DNA of 64,000 bases from an uncultured bacterium (GTDB lineage Bacteria; Actinomycetota; Coriobacteriia; Coriobacteriales; Coriobacteriaceae). The translations under genes and the position numbers were made by a program. The stretch is taken from assembly GCA_905215525.1 (NCBI GenBank), contig CAJMQJ010000005.1, positions 1-64,000 on the forward strand, read 5' to 3'. Below are positions 24,406 through 32,478 of this stretch, piece after piece. The notes beneath the pieces were generated by a model. The model saw nothing but the letters and a program-made list of their open reading frames with translations. It was not told the DNA's origin and searched no databases. Every line of letters begins with the position of its first letter. Positions within the stretch are counted from its first letter, which is position 1.

Positions 24406-26916
24406 ATGGCCGAACACCACGCCATCAGTCGTCGAGCGTTTACGCTGGGCCTAGGACTTGCGGCGTTGTCGCCGCTTGCAAGCCTGCCCGAAACCGCGGG
24501 ATTGGGCCTTCCCATGCGCGCGGCATTTGCAGAAGACACGCCCACACCGGCGGCCACCCTCGACAAGTTCGTCATTCGCCTTCGCCCCGCGGGCTATTTT
24601 CGCACCGCGAGCGTCAACCAAGACGGCAACGTTCGCGGCAACGTCTGCCACCTGTTTAACGACGGCACGTCCAGCAAGCTCATCCTTGAGAACGTAACGA
24701 CCAAGAATGACGATACAAACTGGTATGCTATCCGCACCTTGCTCAATTTCGAAGAGCATAAAAAGACGGGCTACAGCATTTGGTCGGTCGACGACGACTC
24801 TGACAAAGATGGAAAGGTCATCCACGTATGGGGCGGCGAGTATGACAACAAGCCCAGCCGCGCTTTTGCGTTCGAGCGTCAATCAAACGGAACCTATATC
24901 ATCCGAGACCGCACGGTCGAGAAAGAAACCGAGAAAAAAGACATTAAGTACCTGGCAATAGAATCGAACGGCGAAGACCAGGACAACAATAAGATCTGCC
25001 ATAAGAGTAAGAGCATTCCGTGGGAGCTCGAACTTATCGGTTACGACATGAAAAAGAACGATGCCACGGTTAGCAGCCTCGACTGGATCACGTACAGCAG
25101 CTACGTCGATGGGCCATGTTGGATGAAATACGTCGACGACAACAAGTTCCTCGACGAGCTGAGCATCCCGGGTACGCACGATTCGGGCACCTGCAGCGTG
25201 GACAACGACACTGAGCCCCAATCCTCGCAAGTAAAATGCCAGCAGGATTACATTCCCACGCAGTTGCTCGAAGGCATTCGCTATTTTGATATCCGGCTCG
25301 GAAAGGGCGACGACCCCGGTATCGACCACGGGGATTACTACCTGCTCAAAAAAGACGCGTACTTTATGCATCTTTCCGATGTCATAGGCTACTTCAAAAC
25401 GTTTTTGAACGAAAACCCGACAGAAGCGCTCATCATGCTTGTATCACGAGGCAACGACGAGGCTACCGACGAAAGTGTTACGACGGCTTTCGCCAAGGTT
25501 TTGGACGACAACCCCAAACTGTTCTATACGTCGAGCCGAATCCCCACGCTACACGAGGTGCGCGGAAAGATCGTTCTGCTGCGTCGATTTAGGCTCGCCG
25601 GCAACAGTGTAAGCGGCCACACGTGGGGCCTCGACCTTACCGAATGGGATGACAAGATCAAGGCTCACTCCGACAGCGCCACTATGTGTCTCGTCCAAGA
25701 CGCGCGGGGCTTTGAAGCCGCGGGGGAAACAGGCGACAAAGAGCCCTATTGCACCAAGGTATACGCCCAGGACAAGTACAAACTCACGGGAACCGACAAG
25801 CTCAGCTGGGTCGATAATGCGCTGAAGGAAACGACCGGGCGCACGCGCAACAAGGTGGACGTCGTGGACGATAACGGGGCCAAGGTGCAAGTCCAGGAGC
25901 GTTGCTGGTCTATCAACTACACCAGCTGCACGGGCTTGTCGCACGGAGGCAATCCTTTTACCTCGGCACGAGTAGTCAACGAGCATCTGTATAAGAGCCC
26001 GTACATCAATCCCAGCGGCACCGAGGATACAAAGTCAGATTACCTCAAGCACATTGGCATCATCGCATCCGACTTTGTTGATGCGGCGCTGGCCCGGAGC
26101 ATCTACCAGCGCAATTACGATACGGAGCACAAGCAGACGGCTTCGTACTATCTCCCGTACTATCTCCCGACCCGCATGCGCATGACGTACGGCGACTCGC
26201 TGAGCGATGCCTCATTCCAGGATGGCAAGACCGTTGGCGAGGGTCATTTCCGCCTTGCTGACAGCAGCAACGCGCTCAACGCGACAGCTTCGGGCCATGC
26301 GTTTGCCATTGAATACGTGGATGTCGACGCCCTGGGCAACGAGACCGTTACGGGGCTGCAGGGCTCTGTGCCCATCGATATCGATCCACGCGCGCTGACG
26401 CCCCATTTTGAGGGACTCGAAGGCCTTAAGGCCGGCGAAGACGTGCGCGCCAAGATTGCGGCATCACTCGAGGGCAAGCTCGAAACCGATGCCTGCACGG
26501 CCCAGCTCGAGTTTGTGCACGACGCGGACGGCGCTCCGGGCACGGCAATGGCCGAGGGCGAAACATTTGCCGCAGGAACGTACTGGGTGCGCGTGAACGG
26601 TCTCTTGGGCGACGCGGCGCAGAACTACACGCTCGCCAGCGACGGAGCCGCAAGCTTTACCGTAGCGGCCTCGGGCAGTGCGGGCGGCAACGGCAGCGGC
26701 ACCGACGGTGGCACGGGCTCCAACGCAGGTAGCGCCGACAAGAACGGCAAGGGCAACAAGAGAGACCAGGGCAAGAGCTCGGGCGGAAAGCTCGCCAACA
26801 CGGGCGACGGTTCTGGCGTTGCCGCCGGGCTCGCTGCCGCCGCCGTAGCGACGACGGTCGCCGGCGCAGCAATGCTTGCCAGTGACCGCGACAATACCGA
26901 GGACGTTAACGAATAG
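24406..26916 (+). CDS. Tat-exported PI-PLC-X domain protein with beta-trefoil-like N-terminus and LANTG-type C-terminus
   Basis: An 836-residue secreted protein. SRRAFTLG at residues 8-15 begins a twin-arginine signal; cleavage is probably near AFAED. About residues 45-220 resemble a ricin-type carbohydrate-binding region. The PI-PLC-X domain begins around 245: LSIPGTHDSGT supplies catalytic His258, RYFDIRLG follows, and His308 in IDHG fits the second histidine. Bacterial PI-PLCs cleave phosphatidylinositol or glycosyl-PI to cyclic inositol phosphate. About 620-760 contains two Ig-like segments. A Gly/Ser/Asn linker leads to LANTG at 796, a hydrophobic helix and an acidic rather than basic tail, so sortase anchoring is uncertain. 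ATG at 24406 follows GGAGG. Confidence 0.82.
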   Translation: MAEHHAISRRAFTLGLGLAALSPLASLPETAGLGLPMRAAFAEDTPTPAATLDKFVIRLRPAGYFRTASVNQDGNVRGNVCHLFNDGTSSKLILENVTTKNDDTNWYAIRTLLNFEEHKKTGYSIWSVDDDSDKDGKVIHVWGGEYDNKPSRAFAFERQSNGTYIIRDRTVEKETEKKDIKYLAIESNGEDQDNNKICHKSKSIPWELELIGYDMKKNDATVSSLDWITYSSYVDGPCWMKYVDDNKFLDELSIPGTHDSGTCSVDNDTEPQSSQVKCQQDYIPTQLLEGIRYFDIRLGKGDDPGIDHGDYYLLKKDAYFMHLSDVIGYFKTFLNENPTEALIMLVSRGNDEATDESVTTAFAKVLDDNPKLFYTSSRIPTLHEVRGKIVLLRRFRLAGNSVSGHTWGLDLTEWDDKIKAHSDSATMCLVQDARGFEAAGETGDKEPYCTKVYAQDKYKLTGTDKLSWVDNALKETTGRTRNKVDVVDDNGAKVQVQERCWSINYTSCTGLSHGGNPFTSARVVNEHLYKSPYINPSGTEDTKSDYLKHIGIIASDFVDAALARSIYQRNYDTEHKQTASYYLPYYLPTRMRMTYGDSLSDASFQDGKTVGEGHFRLADSSNALNATASGHAFAIEYVDVDALGNETVTGLQGSVPIDIDPRALTPHFEGLEGLKAGEDVRAKIAASLEGKLETDACTAQLEFVHDADGAPGTAMAEGETFAAGTYWVRVNGLLGDAAQNYTLASDGAASFTVAASGSAGGNGSGTDGGTGSNAGSADKNGKGNKRDQGKSSGGKLANTGDGSGVAAGLAAAAVATTVAGAAMLASDRDNTEDVNE

Positions 26917-26945
26917 GCAAGCCAGTTTTTTGGGCGCATCAACTC

Positions 26946-26983
26946 AATCGGGGCGCAGAATACCGTTCTGCGCCCCGATTTTT
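26946..26983 (+). terminator. Intrinsic terminator
   Basis: Perfect 15-bp stem (AATCGGGGCGCAGAA and its complement), 5-nt loop, then TTT. It follows the PI-PLC gene. Confidence 0.9.
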
Positions 26984-27008
26984 ACCTTGGACCGAACGCC
27001 GTTATCGG

Positions 27009-27278
27009 CTACATCACCATGTTCAGCGCGTTCACAAATTCCTGGGCCTTCGCACGGCCACTCAGGCTAAAGACGCAAGCGGTCAACAGTCGATTGCGCA
27101 GAAAAACATCACGGCCTTTGATTCTATTGACGCCCGTGATGTCCTTAAGGTAGACAATCTCGGTGTGCTTGCCGCCGAAAGTGCCCTTCCTGAGCACCTC
27201 GATACGGTTGGGGTAGATCTTGACGTCTTTAAATCTACCCGAGCCCTTGTCCTGAAACAGCAAGGTGTTGTTGTCCAT
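27009..27278 (-). CDS. Small PH-like domain protein
   Basis: An 89-residue protein predicted to be mostly beta strands with a final helix (AQEFVNALN), the layout of small bacterial PH-like domains. Strand-like segments are KDVKIYPNRIEVLRKG, HTEIVYLKDITGVNR and LLTACVFSLS. There is no signal peptide or membrane helix. GGGAG lies 9 nt before the ATG at 27278; an in-frame ATG further upstream overlaps that site. Function is unknown. It is transcribed away from the adjacent YhcG-type gene. Confidence 0.6.
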   Translation of the reverse strand: MDNNTLLFQDKGSGRFKDVKIYPNRIEVLRKGTFGGKHTEIVYLKDITGVNRIKGRDVFLRNRLLTACVFSLSGRAKAQEFVNALNMVM

Positions 27279-27445
27279 GCATGTCACTCCCATGGGGTTC
27301 GTGAAAACTGTCTCTATTGCCAAATTTTAGTCACCGCAAGGCCCCCATGCGAAGTTGCCAGACAGCGCAGCGATTCGTGTCCGTACGAGTCTTTAAACTA
27401 AATGCAATAAAGATGCGTCCTCAAGAGGAAAGTCGGGCGATATTG

Positions 27446-28495
27446 ATGAGTGAACTGGCAAACCGCGGGGAATCGGCAATCGTGCCAGAAGTTTTTTACA
27501 AGCAGGTTTCCTCGATTCTCAACGCCGCTCGCGACAAGGCCTATACCGCCGTTAACTTTGCGATGGTTGAGGCATATTGGGAGATCGGCAAGAGTATTGT
27601 TGATGAACAGGGCGGAGAGGAGCGCGCCAAGTATGGCGATGCACTGATCGACGAACTTGCCGTTAGATTGACTAAGGATTTTGGCAGAGGCTTCAACGCC
27701 AGAAGCTTAAGATACATGCGTCAGTTTTATCTTGCGTTCCCAATTCGGAACGCGCTGCGTTCCGAATTGAATTGGACACATTACCGCAGGTTATCGCGTA
27801 TAACCGACCCTGATGCTCGAACATGGTACATGAACGAATGTGCCGATTCTCGCTGGAGCACGCGTCAGCTCGAGCGCCAGATCAACACCATGTTCCGCGA
27901 GCGCCTGCTTGCCAGCAAGGACAAGGAGGCCGTCACCCAGGAAATCCAAAAGAGCGCCCCGGCTCGTCGCCCCGAGGATATCATCCGCGACCCATATGTA
28001 CTGGAGTTTTTAGGTTTCTCGGACGATACTGCGTTTCGCGAGAGCGATCTAGAGCAGGCGCTCATCACGCATCTTCAGAAGTTCCTGCTGGAGCTTGGCC
28101 GTGGTTTCGCTTTCGAGGCGCGCCAAAGGCGCATCACCTTTGATGGGCGCCATTTCTATATTGACCTTGTGTTTTACAACTATCTGATGCGCTGCTTCGT
28201 GCTCATCGACCTTAAGACCGATGATCTTACGCACCAGGACCTGGGCCAGATGCAAATGTATGTGAACTACTACACGCGCGAGCTCATGAACGAAGGCGAC
28301 AATCCGCCCATAGGCATCGTGCTCTGCGCGGACAAAAGCGATTCGATCGTCGAGTACACGCTGCCCGAAGACAACGACCAAGTGTTTGCCGCCAAATACC
28401 TGCCGTATCTTCCAAGCAAGGAAGAGCTGGCGCGCGAGCTGAGTGCCGAGTACCGCGCCATCAACGAAGCGACTAATGGCGAAGCGCAAGGGTAG
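27446..28495 (+). CDS. YhcG/DUF1016 PD-(D/E)XK nuclease-domain protein
   Basis: A 349-residue protein of the YhcG family. The N-terminal DUF1016 helical region contains YWEIGKSIVDEQ, RSLRYMRQFY and LNWTHYRRL. The C-terminal PD-(D/E)XK-like nuclease region has DPYVLEFLGF, FEARQRRITFDGRHFYIDLVFYN and LIDLK. The family is found near restriction-modification genes and other mobile loci; no such partner is here. The start is uncertain: ATG at 27446 has only a weak GGG upstream, and ATG at 27413 has none better. A perfect 13-bp palindrome lies inside the coding sequence at 27741-27769. Confidence 0.82.
   Translation: MSELANRGESAIVPEVFYKQVSSILNAARDKAYTAVNFAMVEAYWEIGKSIVDEQGGEERAKYGDALIDELAVRLTKDFGRGFNARSLRYMRQFYLAFPIRNALRSELNWTHYRRLSRITDPDARTWYMNECADSRWSTRQLERQINTMFRERLLASKDKEAVTQEIQKSAPARRPEDIIRDPYVLEFLGFSDDTAFRESDLEQALITHLQKFLLELGRGFAFEARQRRITFDGRHFYIDLVFYNYLMRCFVLIDLKTDDLTHQDLGQMQMYVNYYTRELMNEGDNPPIGIVLCADKSDSIVEYTLPEDNDQVFAAKYLPYLPSKEELARELSAEYRAINEATNGEAQG
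27741..27769. repeat. Perfect palindrome inside YhcG-type gene
   Basis: CAATTCGGAACGC and its exact reverse complement GCGTTCCGAATTG flank GCT. It encodes part of the segment just before the conserved WTHY motif, so the frame is unbroken. Confidence 0.7.
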
Positions 28496-28552
28496 CGGCA
28501 CGTTGCGACCGAAACGCCCGCACGCCTGTGAGCCGTCCCGCGCTGCGCTTCC

Positions 28553-29890
28553 CTACTTCCCAAAGATCGCAGCGAGCAAGCCCTTGCGTTTGGGCTTCTC
28601 CTCTCGGTAAGAACCCTCGGCGACCGCTGCAACCTGATGCTGCTGCTCGCCGCCTCCACGGCGCACGATCTGGTACAGAAACGGCGATTTAACGTATTTG
28701 ACCTCGATGGGCGCGGCATGCACGGTACTTTCGCCGGACAGATGCAGGCTCGGGTTGAGCGGTGCGACAATGTGCGTTTCGCGCTTGTCGCTAAACACCA
28801 CCGCCGCCGCACGGCCCGTCTGGCCGTTCACGGCAATGCGCACCTGCTCGCCATTACGTCCATCCGACGCGGGACGATCGACAAAGTAGACCGGCACCAT
28901 AACCAGGCCGTCCTTGTGCTTGCGGGCCTTGCGCGCCCAGGTGCGGATGCTCTTTTTATTGAGCCCCAGGAAAGTCTCGGCATCGTTGCCAACAATGTCG
29001 AACGCCAGCTTGTCAATGACCACCTGGTCCTTGGTGGACGCATCGACGGAGACAACGCGGAAGTCGCCTTCCTGCATGGCCGGGTCGAACGACCCAACCT
29101 TGGCAAAGTCCCATGGCTCCAGAATGCCCATAAGGCGAACGTCCAGGTAGTTTGCCCTGGGATATGCCCAGTCGAGCACCTCGTAGTACACCAGGGTCTC
29201 CTTGCTCAGGCCCTTGCCCGGGAAGGACGCCATCATGCGCAGGTCCGCGAGCGCCATGGGGAAGTAGAAGAGCATCATGTCGTTTTGAATCGCGTCTTCC
29301 ACATCGTGACCGGCAAAGGCGTCTGGATATCGGCGCACCAGCTCAAGCGCATTGGCGCACGCCTGCTGCGGCGTTATCTCGCAGGGAATACCCTGCTCGG
29401 GCACATATTCCGCACCAACGCCCATGGTCAGGCGCTTGCTAAACGTCCCCGGCTTGAGCAGGTCGGCGACACCGATCTTATTGCCGCAGGACGGGCACTC
29501 AAACACGCGCTGGGTCGACTCGCCCTCAAAGGACGCTCCGCAGAAGGGACAGGAGATGCTCACGTGCGTGGCCTCTTGGAACTCCTGGGCCGTGCCGCGG
29601 TCTTCCCACAGCAGATGCTCCAGAACCGACTGATTGCGCCAGTGCTCATTAAAGAAATACCAGTCGGGGTCCACCGGGCGCTCGAGCTGCGACACATGCG
29701 TGAGCTTAAGCAGCCCATCGACAACCGTCAGTGGCGTATGGCGAATGCCTAGGGCGCTCTTGGGCTCCCCCGCATCGGCCTGCCACGGAACGACCGTGCC
29801 GCAATAGGCGCACTCAAAGCTGCGTTTAGCCTGGTGTGAGTACATAGGGCCGCCGCAGTTTTGGCATTTAATGGCAAACATCTCGTCCAT
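28553..29890 (-). CDS. Double zinc-ribbon protein of unknown function
   Basis: A 445-residue cytoplasmic protein. The first zinc ribbon, CQNCGG...CAYCG, spans residues 9-31; the second, CPFCGA...CPSCG, lies at about 114-137. Such TFIIB-like ribbons occur in proteins that contact nucleic acids or act as structural knuckles. The rest includes a conserved acidic beta-rich region and a basic, Gln/Gly-containing tail (KPKRKGLLAAIFGK). No catalytic motif is visible. The start ATG at 29890 follows AGGAGG by 5 nt. It converges with the YhcG-type gene. Confidence 0.65.
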   Translation of the reverse strand: MDEMFAIKCQNCGGPMYSHQAKRSFECAYCGTVVPWQADAGEPKSALGIRHTPLTVVDGLLKLTHVSQLERPVDPDWYFFNEHWRNQSVLEHLLWEDRGTAQEFQEATHVSISCPFCGASFEGESTQRVFECPSCGNKIGVADLLKPGTFSKRLTMGVGAEYVPEQGIPCEITPQQACANALELVRRYPDAFAGHDVEDAIQNDMMLFYFPMALADLRMMASFPGKGLSKETLVYYEVLDWAYPRANYLDVRLMGILEPWDFAKVGSFDPAMQEGDFRVVSVDASTKDQVVIDKLAFDIVGNDAETFLGLNKKSIRTWARKARKHKDGLVMVPVYFVDRPASDGRNGEQVRIAVNGQTGRAAAVVFSDKRETHIVAPLNPSLHLSGESTVHAAPIEVKYVKSPFLYQIVRRGGGEQQHQVAAVAEGSYREEKPKRKGLLAAIFGK

Positions 29891-30108
29891 GAATACGTCC
29901 TCCTTTGCACTGGGGCTGTCGACATTAAGTATGTCGGGCAGGTAAGCACGTGCCCATACCCATGTGGCCCAAAATCGAGCACCCAGGCAGACGAGAAGGC
30001 TCGCTCGTTAGCACCGGCAGACTATTGCTGCATTTTCTGAGCATCGGTGCACGGCGCCCCCGCGCGAGCTACACTATCCCCTTAAACATGATTGTGAGGA
30101 CGACCGCT

Positions 30109-31290
30109 ATGCTATTTGTAAATCGGCTGGTACATACGCTTGTTCCCGGCAGCGAGGGCGAGCCGGTCGATACCTCCCGCCGCACCAACGCGGGCTTCGC
30201 CGCAAGCCTCATCTGCATTGGCCTCAACATCACCTTGTGCCTGGCCAAGGGCATCGCGGGCCTGCTCGCTGGCTCCGTCTCCCTCATCGCCGACGCTTTC
30301 AACAACCTCTCCGATGCCTCGAGCAACATTGTGAGCCTGCTCGGTTTCCGCCTTGCCAGCCGCCCGGCAGACGAAGGCCACCCCTATGGTCACGGCCGCT
30401 ACGAGTACCTAGCCGGCCTGTTCGTCGCCGTCCTGGTTTGCGCCGTCGGCATCAATCTGATCCTCGAGTCGGTCACAAAAATCATCAAGCCCTCGCCCAC
30501 CGTGTATTCGGCGCTCTCCATGGCCGCCCTTGTTCTGTCCATGCTCGTCAAATTCTGGATGGCCGCGTTCAACCGCGCACTGGGCAACCGCATCGACTCG
30601 GAGACGCTCATCGCCACAGCGCAGGACTCCAAAAACGACGTCATTACCTCGGGCTCGGTCTTGGTGGCGGCGCTTATTTCGCAGACGACCGGCTTTGACC
30701 TCGACGGCTGGGCGGGCCTGGGCGTGGGCATCTTCATTTGCATCAGCGGCATGGGCCTGGTGCGCGACGCCATCAGCCCGTTGCTGGGGCAAGCGCCCGA
30801 CCCCAAGCTCGTCCAGGCAATCCGCGACAAGATTATGTCCTATCCGCAGGTCTTGGGCACACACGACCTGATGGTGCACGACTACGGCCCCGGTCGTCAG
30901 TTTGCCAGCGCCCACGTGGAGATGCCCGGCGAGGGCGACGCGTTTGAGCACCACGAGATTCTGGACACCATCGAGCATGATATCAAGCGGCAGATGGGAA
31001 TCGGCATCACGCTGCACTGCGATCCCATCGCCACCACCGGCGACGACCTGCGCGGCTGGGTCAAGCGCGGCGTCATGCAGATCGATCCCGCGCTCTCCAT
31101 CCACGACCTTCACGAACACGATGGCTTTGTGTCATTTGACCTAGTGCGTCCCGACGACTTTGACATATCCGACGAGGAGCTGCTGGAGCTCGTCACGCGC
31201 ATCGTGCACGAGCGCCGGCCCGATGCGTCATGCGTCGTCACGTTTGACTCGGGCTTCAGCTCACCCGACCGTCCGGCCGAGCAGCTGTAG
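30109..31290 (+). CDS. Cation diffusion facilitator family transporter
   Basis: A 393-residue CDF transporter exporting divalent metal (Zn, Mn or Fe) in exchange for protons. Six membrane segments are visible. The second and fifth carry acidic metal-site pairs: ADAFNNLSD and DSKNDV. The family motif HPYGHGRYEYLAG follows the second segment. The cytoplasmic C-terminal domain (about 270-393) has the CDF dimer fold with HDLMVHDYGPG and HVEMPGE, followed by an extra ~80 residues including DLHEHDGFVSFDLV. All-Asp sites are seen in some Mn/Fe exporters, so Zn is not assured. The start at 30109 has GAGGA 9 nt before; upstream in-frame ATGs lack this. Confidence 0.9.
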   Translation: MLFVNRLVHTLVPGSEGEPVDTSRRTNAGFAASLICIGLNITLCLAKGIAGLLAGSVSLIADAFNNLSDASSNIVSLLGFRLASRPADEGHPYGHGRYEYLAGLFVAVLVCAVGINLILESVTKIIKPSPTVYSALSMAALVLSMLVKFWMAAFNRALGNRIDSETLIATAQDSKNDVITSGSVLVAALISQTTGFDLDGWAGLGVGIFICISGMGLVRDAISPLLGQAPDPKLVQAIRDKIMSYPQVLGTHDLMVHDYGPGRQFASAHVEMPGEGDAFEHHEILDTIEHDIKRQMGIGITLHCDPIATTGDDLRGWVKRGVMQIDPALSIHDLHEHDGFVSFDLVRPDDFDISDEELLELVTRIVHERRPDASCVVTFDSGFSSPDRPAEQL

Positions 31291-31308
31291 CCCCGCTCCG
31301 CTCGGCCG

Positions 31309-32298
31309 CTAGTTTCCCTGTGCACCCAAAATGCCGTTTTGTAGGGCGTTCCAGGCATCTGTCGCCATGTCTCCCAAGTTCTGCGCGGTGTCGCCCAGGT
31401 TTTGTGTCGTATCGCCCAGCTCTTGCGCCTTGTCTCCCAATTCCTGTGCCTTGTTGCTCAGGTCCTCCAGCATGTTGGAGCTCGAGCTGTCGGTGCCGCT
31501 TTGGCCGTCGGACGAGTTGCCCGAGCTGTTCTTATGCGTGAGTTGAATTTCAAGGTTACCGTTGTCGTTATAGTAGGCAGAAGTAACAACCCAGTTGGCA
31601 TCGACGACGGGCGTTGAGCCATCATCAGTCAGGACCACGGCATTCGAAAGATCGGCGCCGCGCGACTTGAGGAGCTTCTTGGCGTTGGACCAGTACTGCC
31701 CCGGAATATCGCTCAGATCGACGGTACTAGACGAGGCGGACGCGGTTTGCTCGGCAGTGGTATCGGCCGTTGAACTCCCCCGCTTGTTGAGCATGCCCGA
31801 CACGATGGCAAACACAACCGAGAGAGCAAAGAAGATTGCCAGCACGATGAGGATTTTCTTGATCACGCTCGACGAACGCGACGGCTTCTTCTCCTCGTCC
31901 TCGCCATATTGCGGAATCGACTTGGGGTACTCGCGATACGGCTCGCGCGACTCGTAGCGAGGCTGCGCCGTGCGAGGCATATACGTCGTCTGCTGAGGCT
32001 GCGGAATGGGATTCTGCGGCAGGTCATCATAGGGATTCGGTGTCGAGGCGGCATAAGAATCCTGCGGCGCGTAATCAAACGGGTCCGGAGCTGCGTTGCC
32101 ATAGGGGCCTTGCGAAGATGCAGCGTAAGAATCCTGCGCCGAGTCGCCATAGCCCATAACCCGGGTGGGCTCGGCAGAAGGCCGTGTCGCGGCGGGGTCG
32201 GTATAACCGGGGTTGGGAACAACGCGGGTCGCATCGGCGCTATCGCCAGCCTGCGTGGAACCGTAGCCGCCCATCACGGTTGTCTTGTCCTGATCCAT
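31309..32298 (-). CDS. Single-pass membrane protein with disordered Tyr/Pro/Gln-rich cytoplasmic region
   Basis: A 329-residue protein. Residues 1-145 are disordered, rich in Tyr, Pro, Gln, Ser and Asp, and contain three similar sites: DKTTVMGGYG, DATRVVPNPGY and EPTRVMGYGD. One membrane helix lies at about 150-170 (ILIVLAIFFALSVVFAIVSGM). Outside, a small domain of ~85 residues includes SNAKKLLKSRGAD and ANWVVTSAYY. A Ser/Gly linker and five heptads of the type AQELGDK / TQNLGDT end the protein, likely a coiled coil. The Thr-containing sites resemble phospho-threonine targets of Ser/Thr kinases and FHA domains, but that is inference. The start at 32298 follows AAAGGA. Confidence 0.65.
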   Translation of the reverse strand: MDQDKTTVMGGYGSTQAGDSADATRVVPNPGYTDPAATRPSAEPTRVMGYGDSAQDSYAASSQGPYGNAAPDPFDYAPQDSYAASTPNPYDDLPQNPIPQPQQTTYMPRTAQPRYESREPYREYPKSIPQYGEDEEKKPSRSSSVIKKILIVLAIFFALSVVFAIVSGMLNKRGSSTADTTAEQTASASSSTVDLSDIPGQYWSNAKKLLKSRGADLSNAVVLTDDGSTPVVDANWVVTSAYYNDNGNLEIQLTHKNSSGNSSDGQSGTDSSSSNMLEDLSNKAQELGDKAQELGDTTQNLGDTAQNLGDMATDAWNALQNGILGAQGN

Positions 32299-32416
32299 GC
32301 AACGATTCCTTTCCGTCGCCCGTAAGCATCAAGTTATGCATGCATTCTACCCGCGCAAAAGCCTATGATGGGCAAAGCCCGTCGGTATCTACAAGACATG
32401 CGCGGGCCTAAGGATC

Positions 32417-32453
32417 AAAAAGCCCCGCCGGGCCTTGGTAGGCGCGACGGGGC
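32417..32453 (-). terminator. Intrinsic terminator of fhs
   Basis: Minus-strand GCCCCGTC / GGCGGGGC stem (one mismatch), 16-nt loop, then TTTTT, 26 nt after the fhs stop codon. Confidence 0.85.
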
Positions 32454-32478
32454 GGGCAAGCGGCTATGAGCAGCGAGC

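Noticed and set aside
26791..26916. Classical LPXTG sortase anchor in the PI-PLC protein
   Set aside because: The motif is LANTG and the tail after the hydrophobic stretch is acidic rather than basic; anchoring is possible but not shown.
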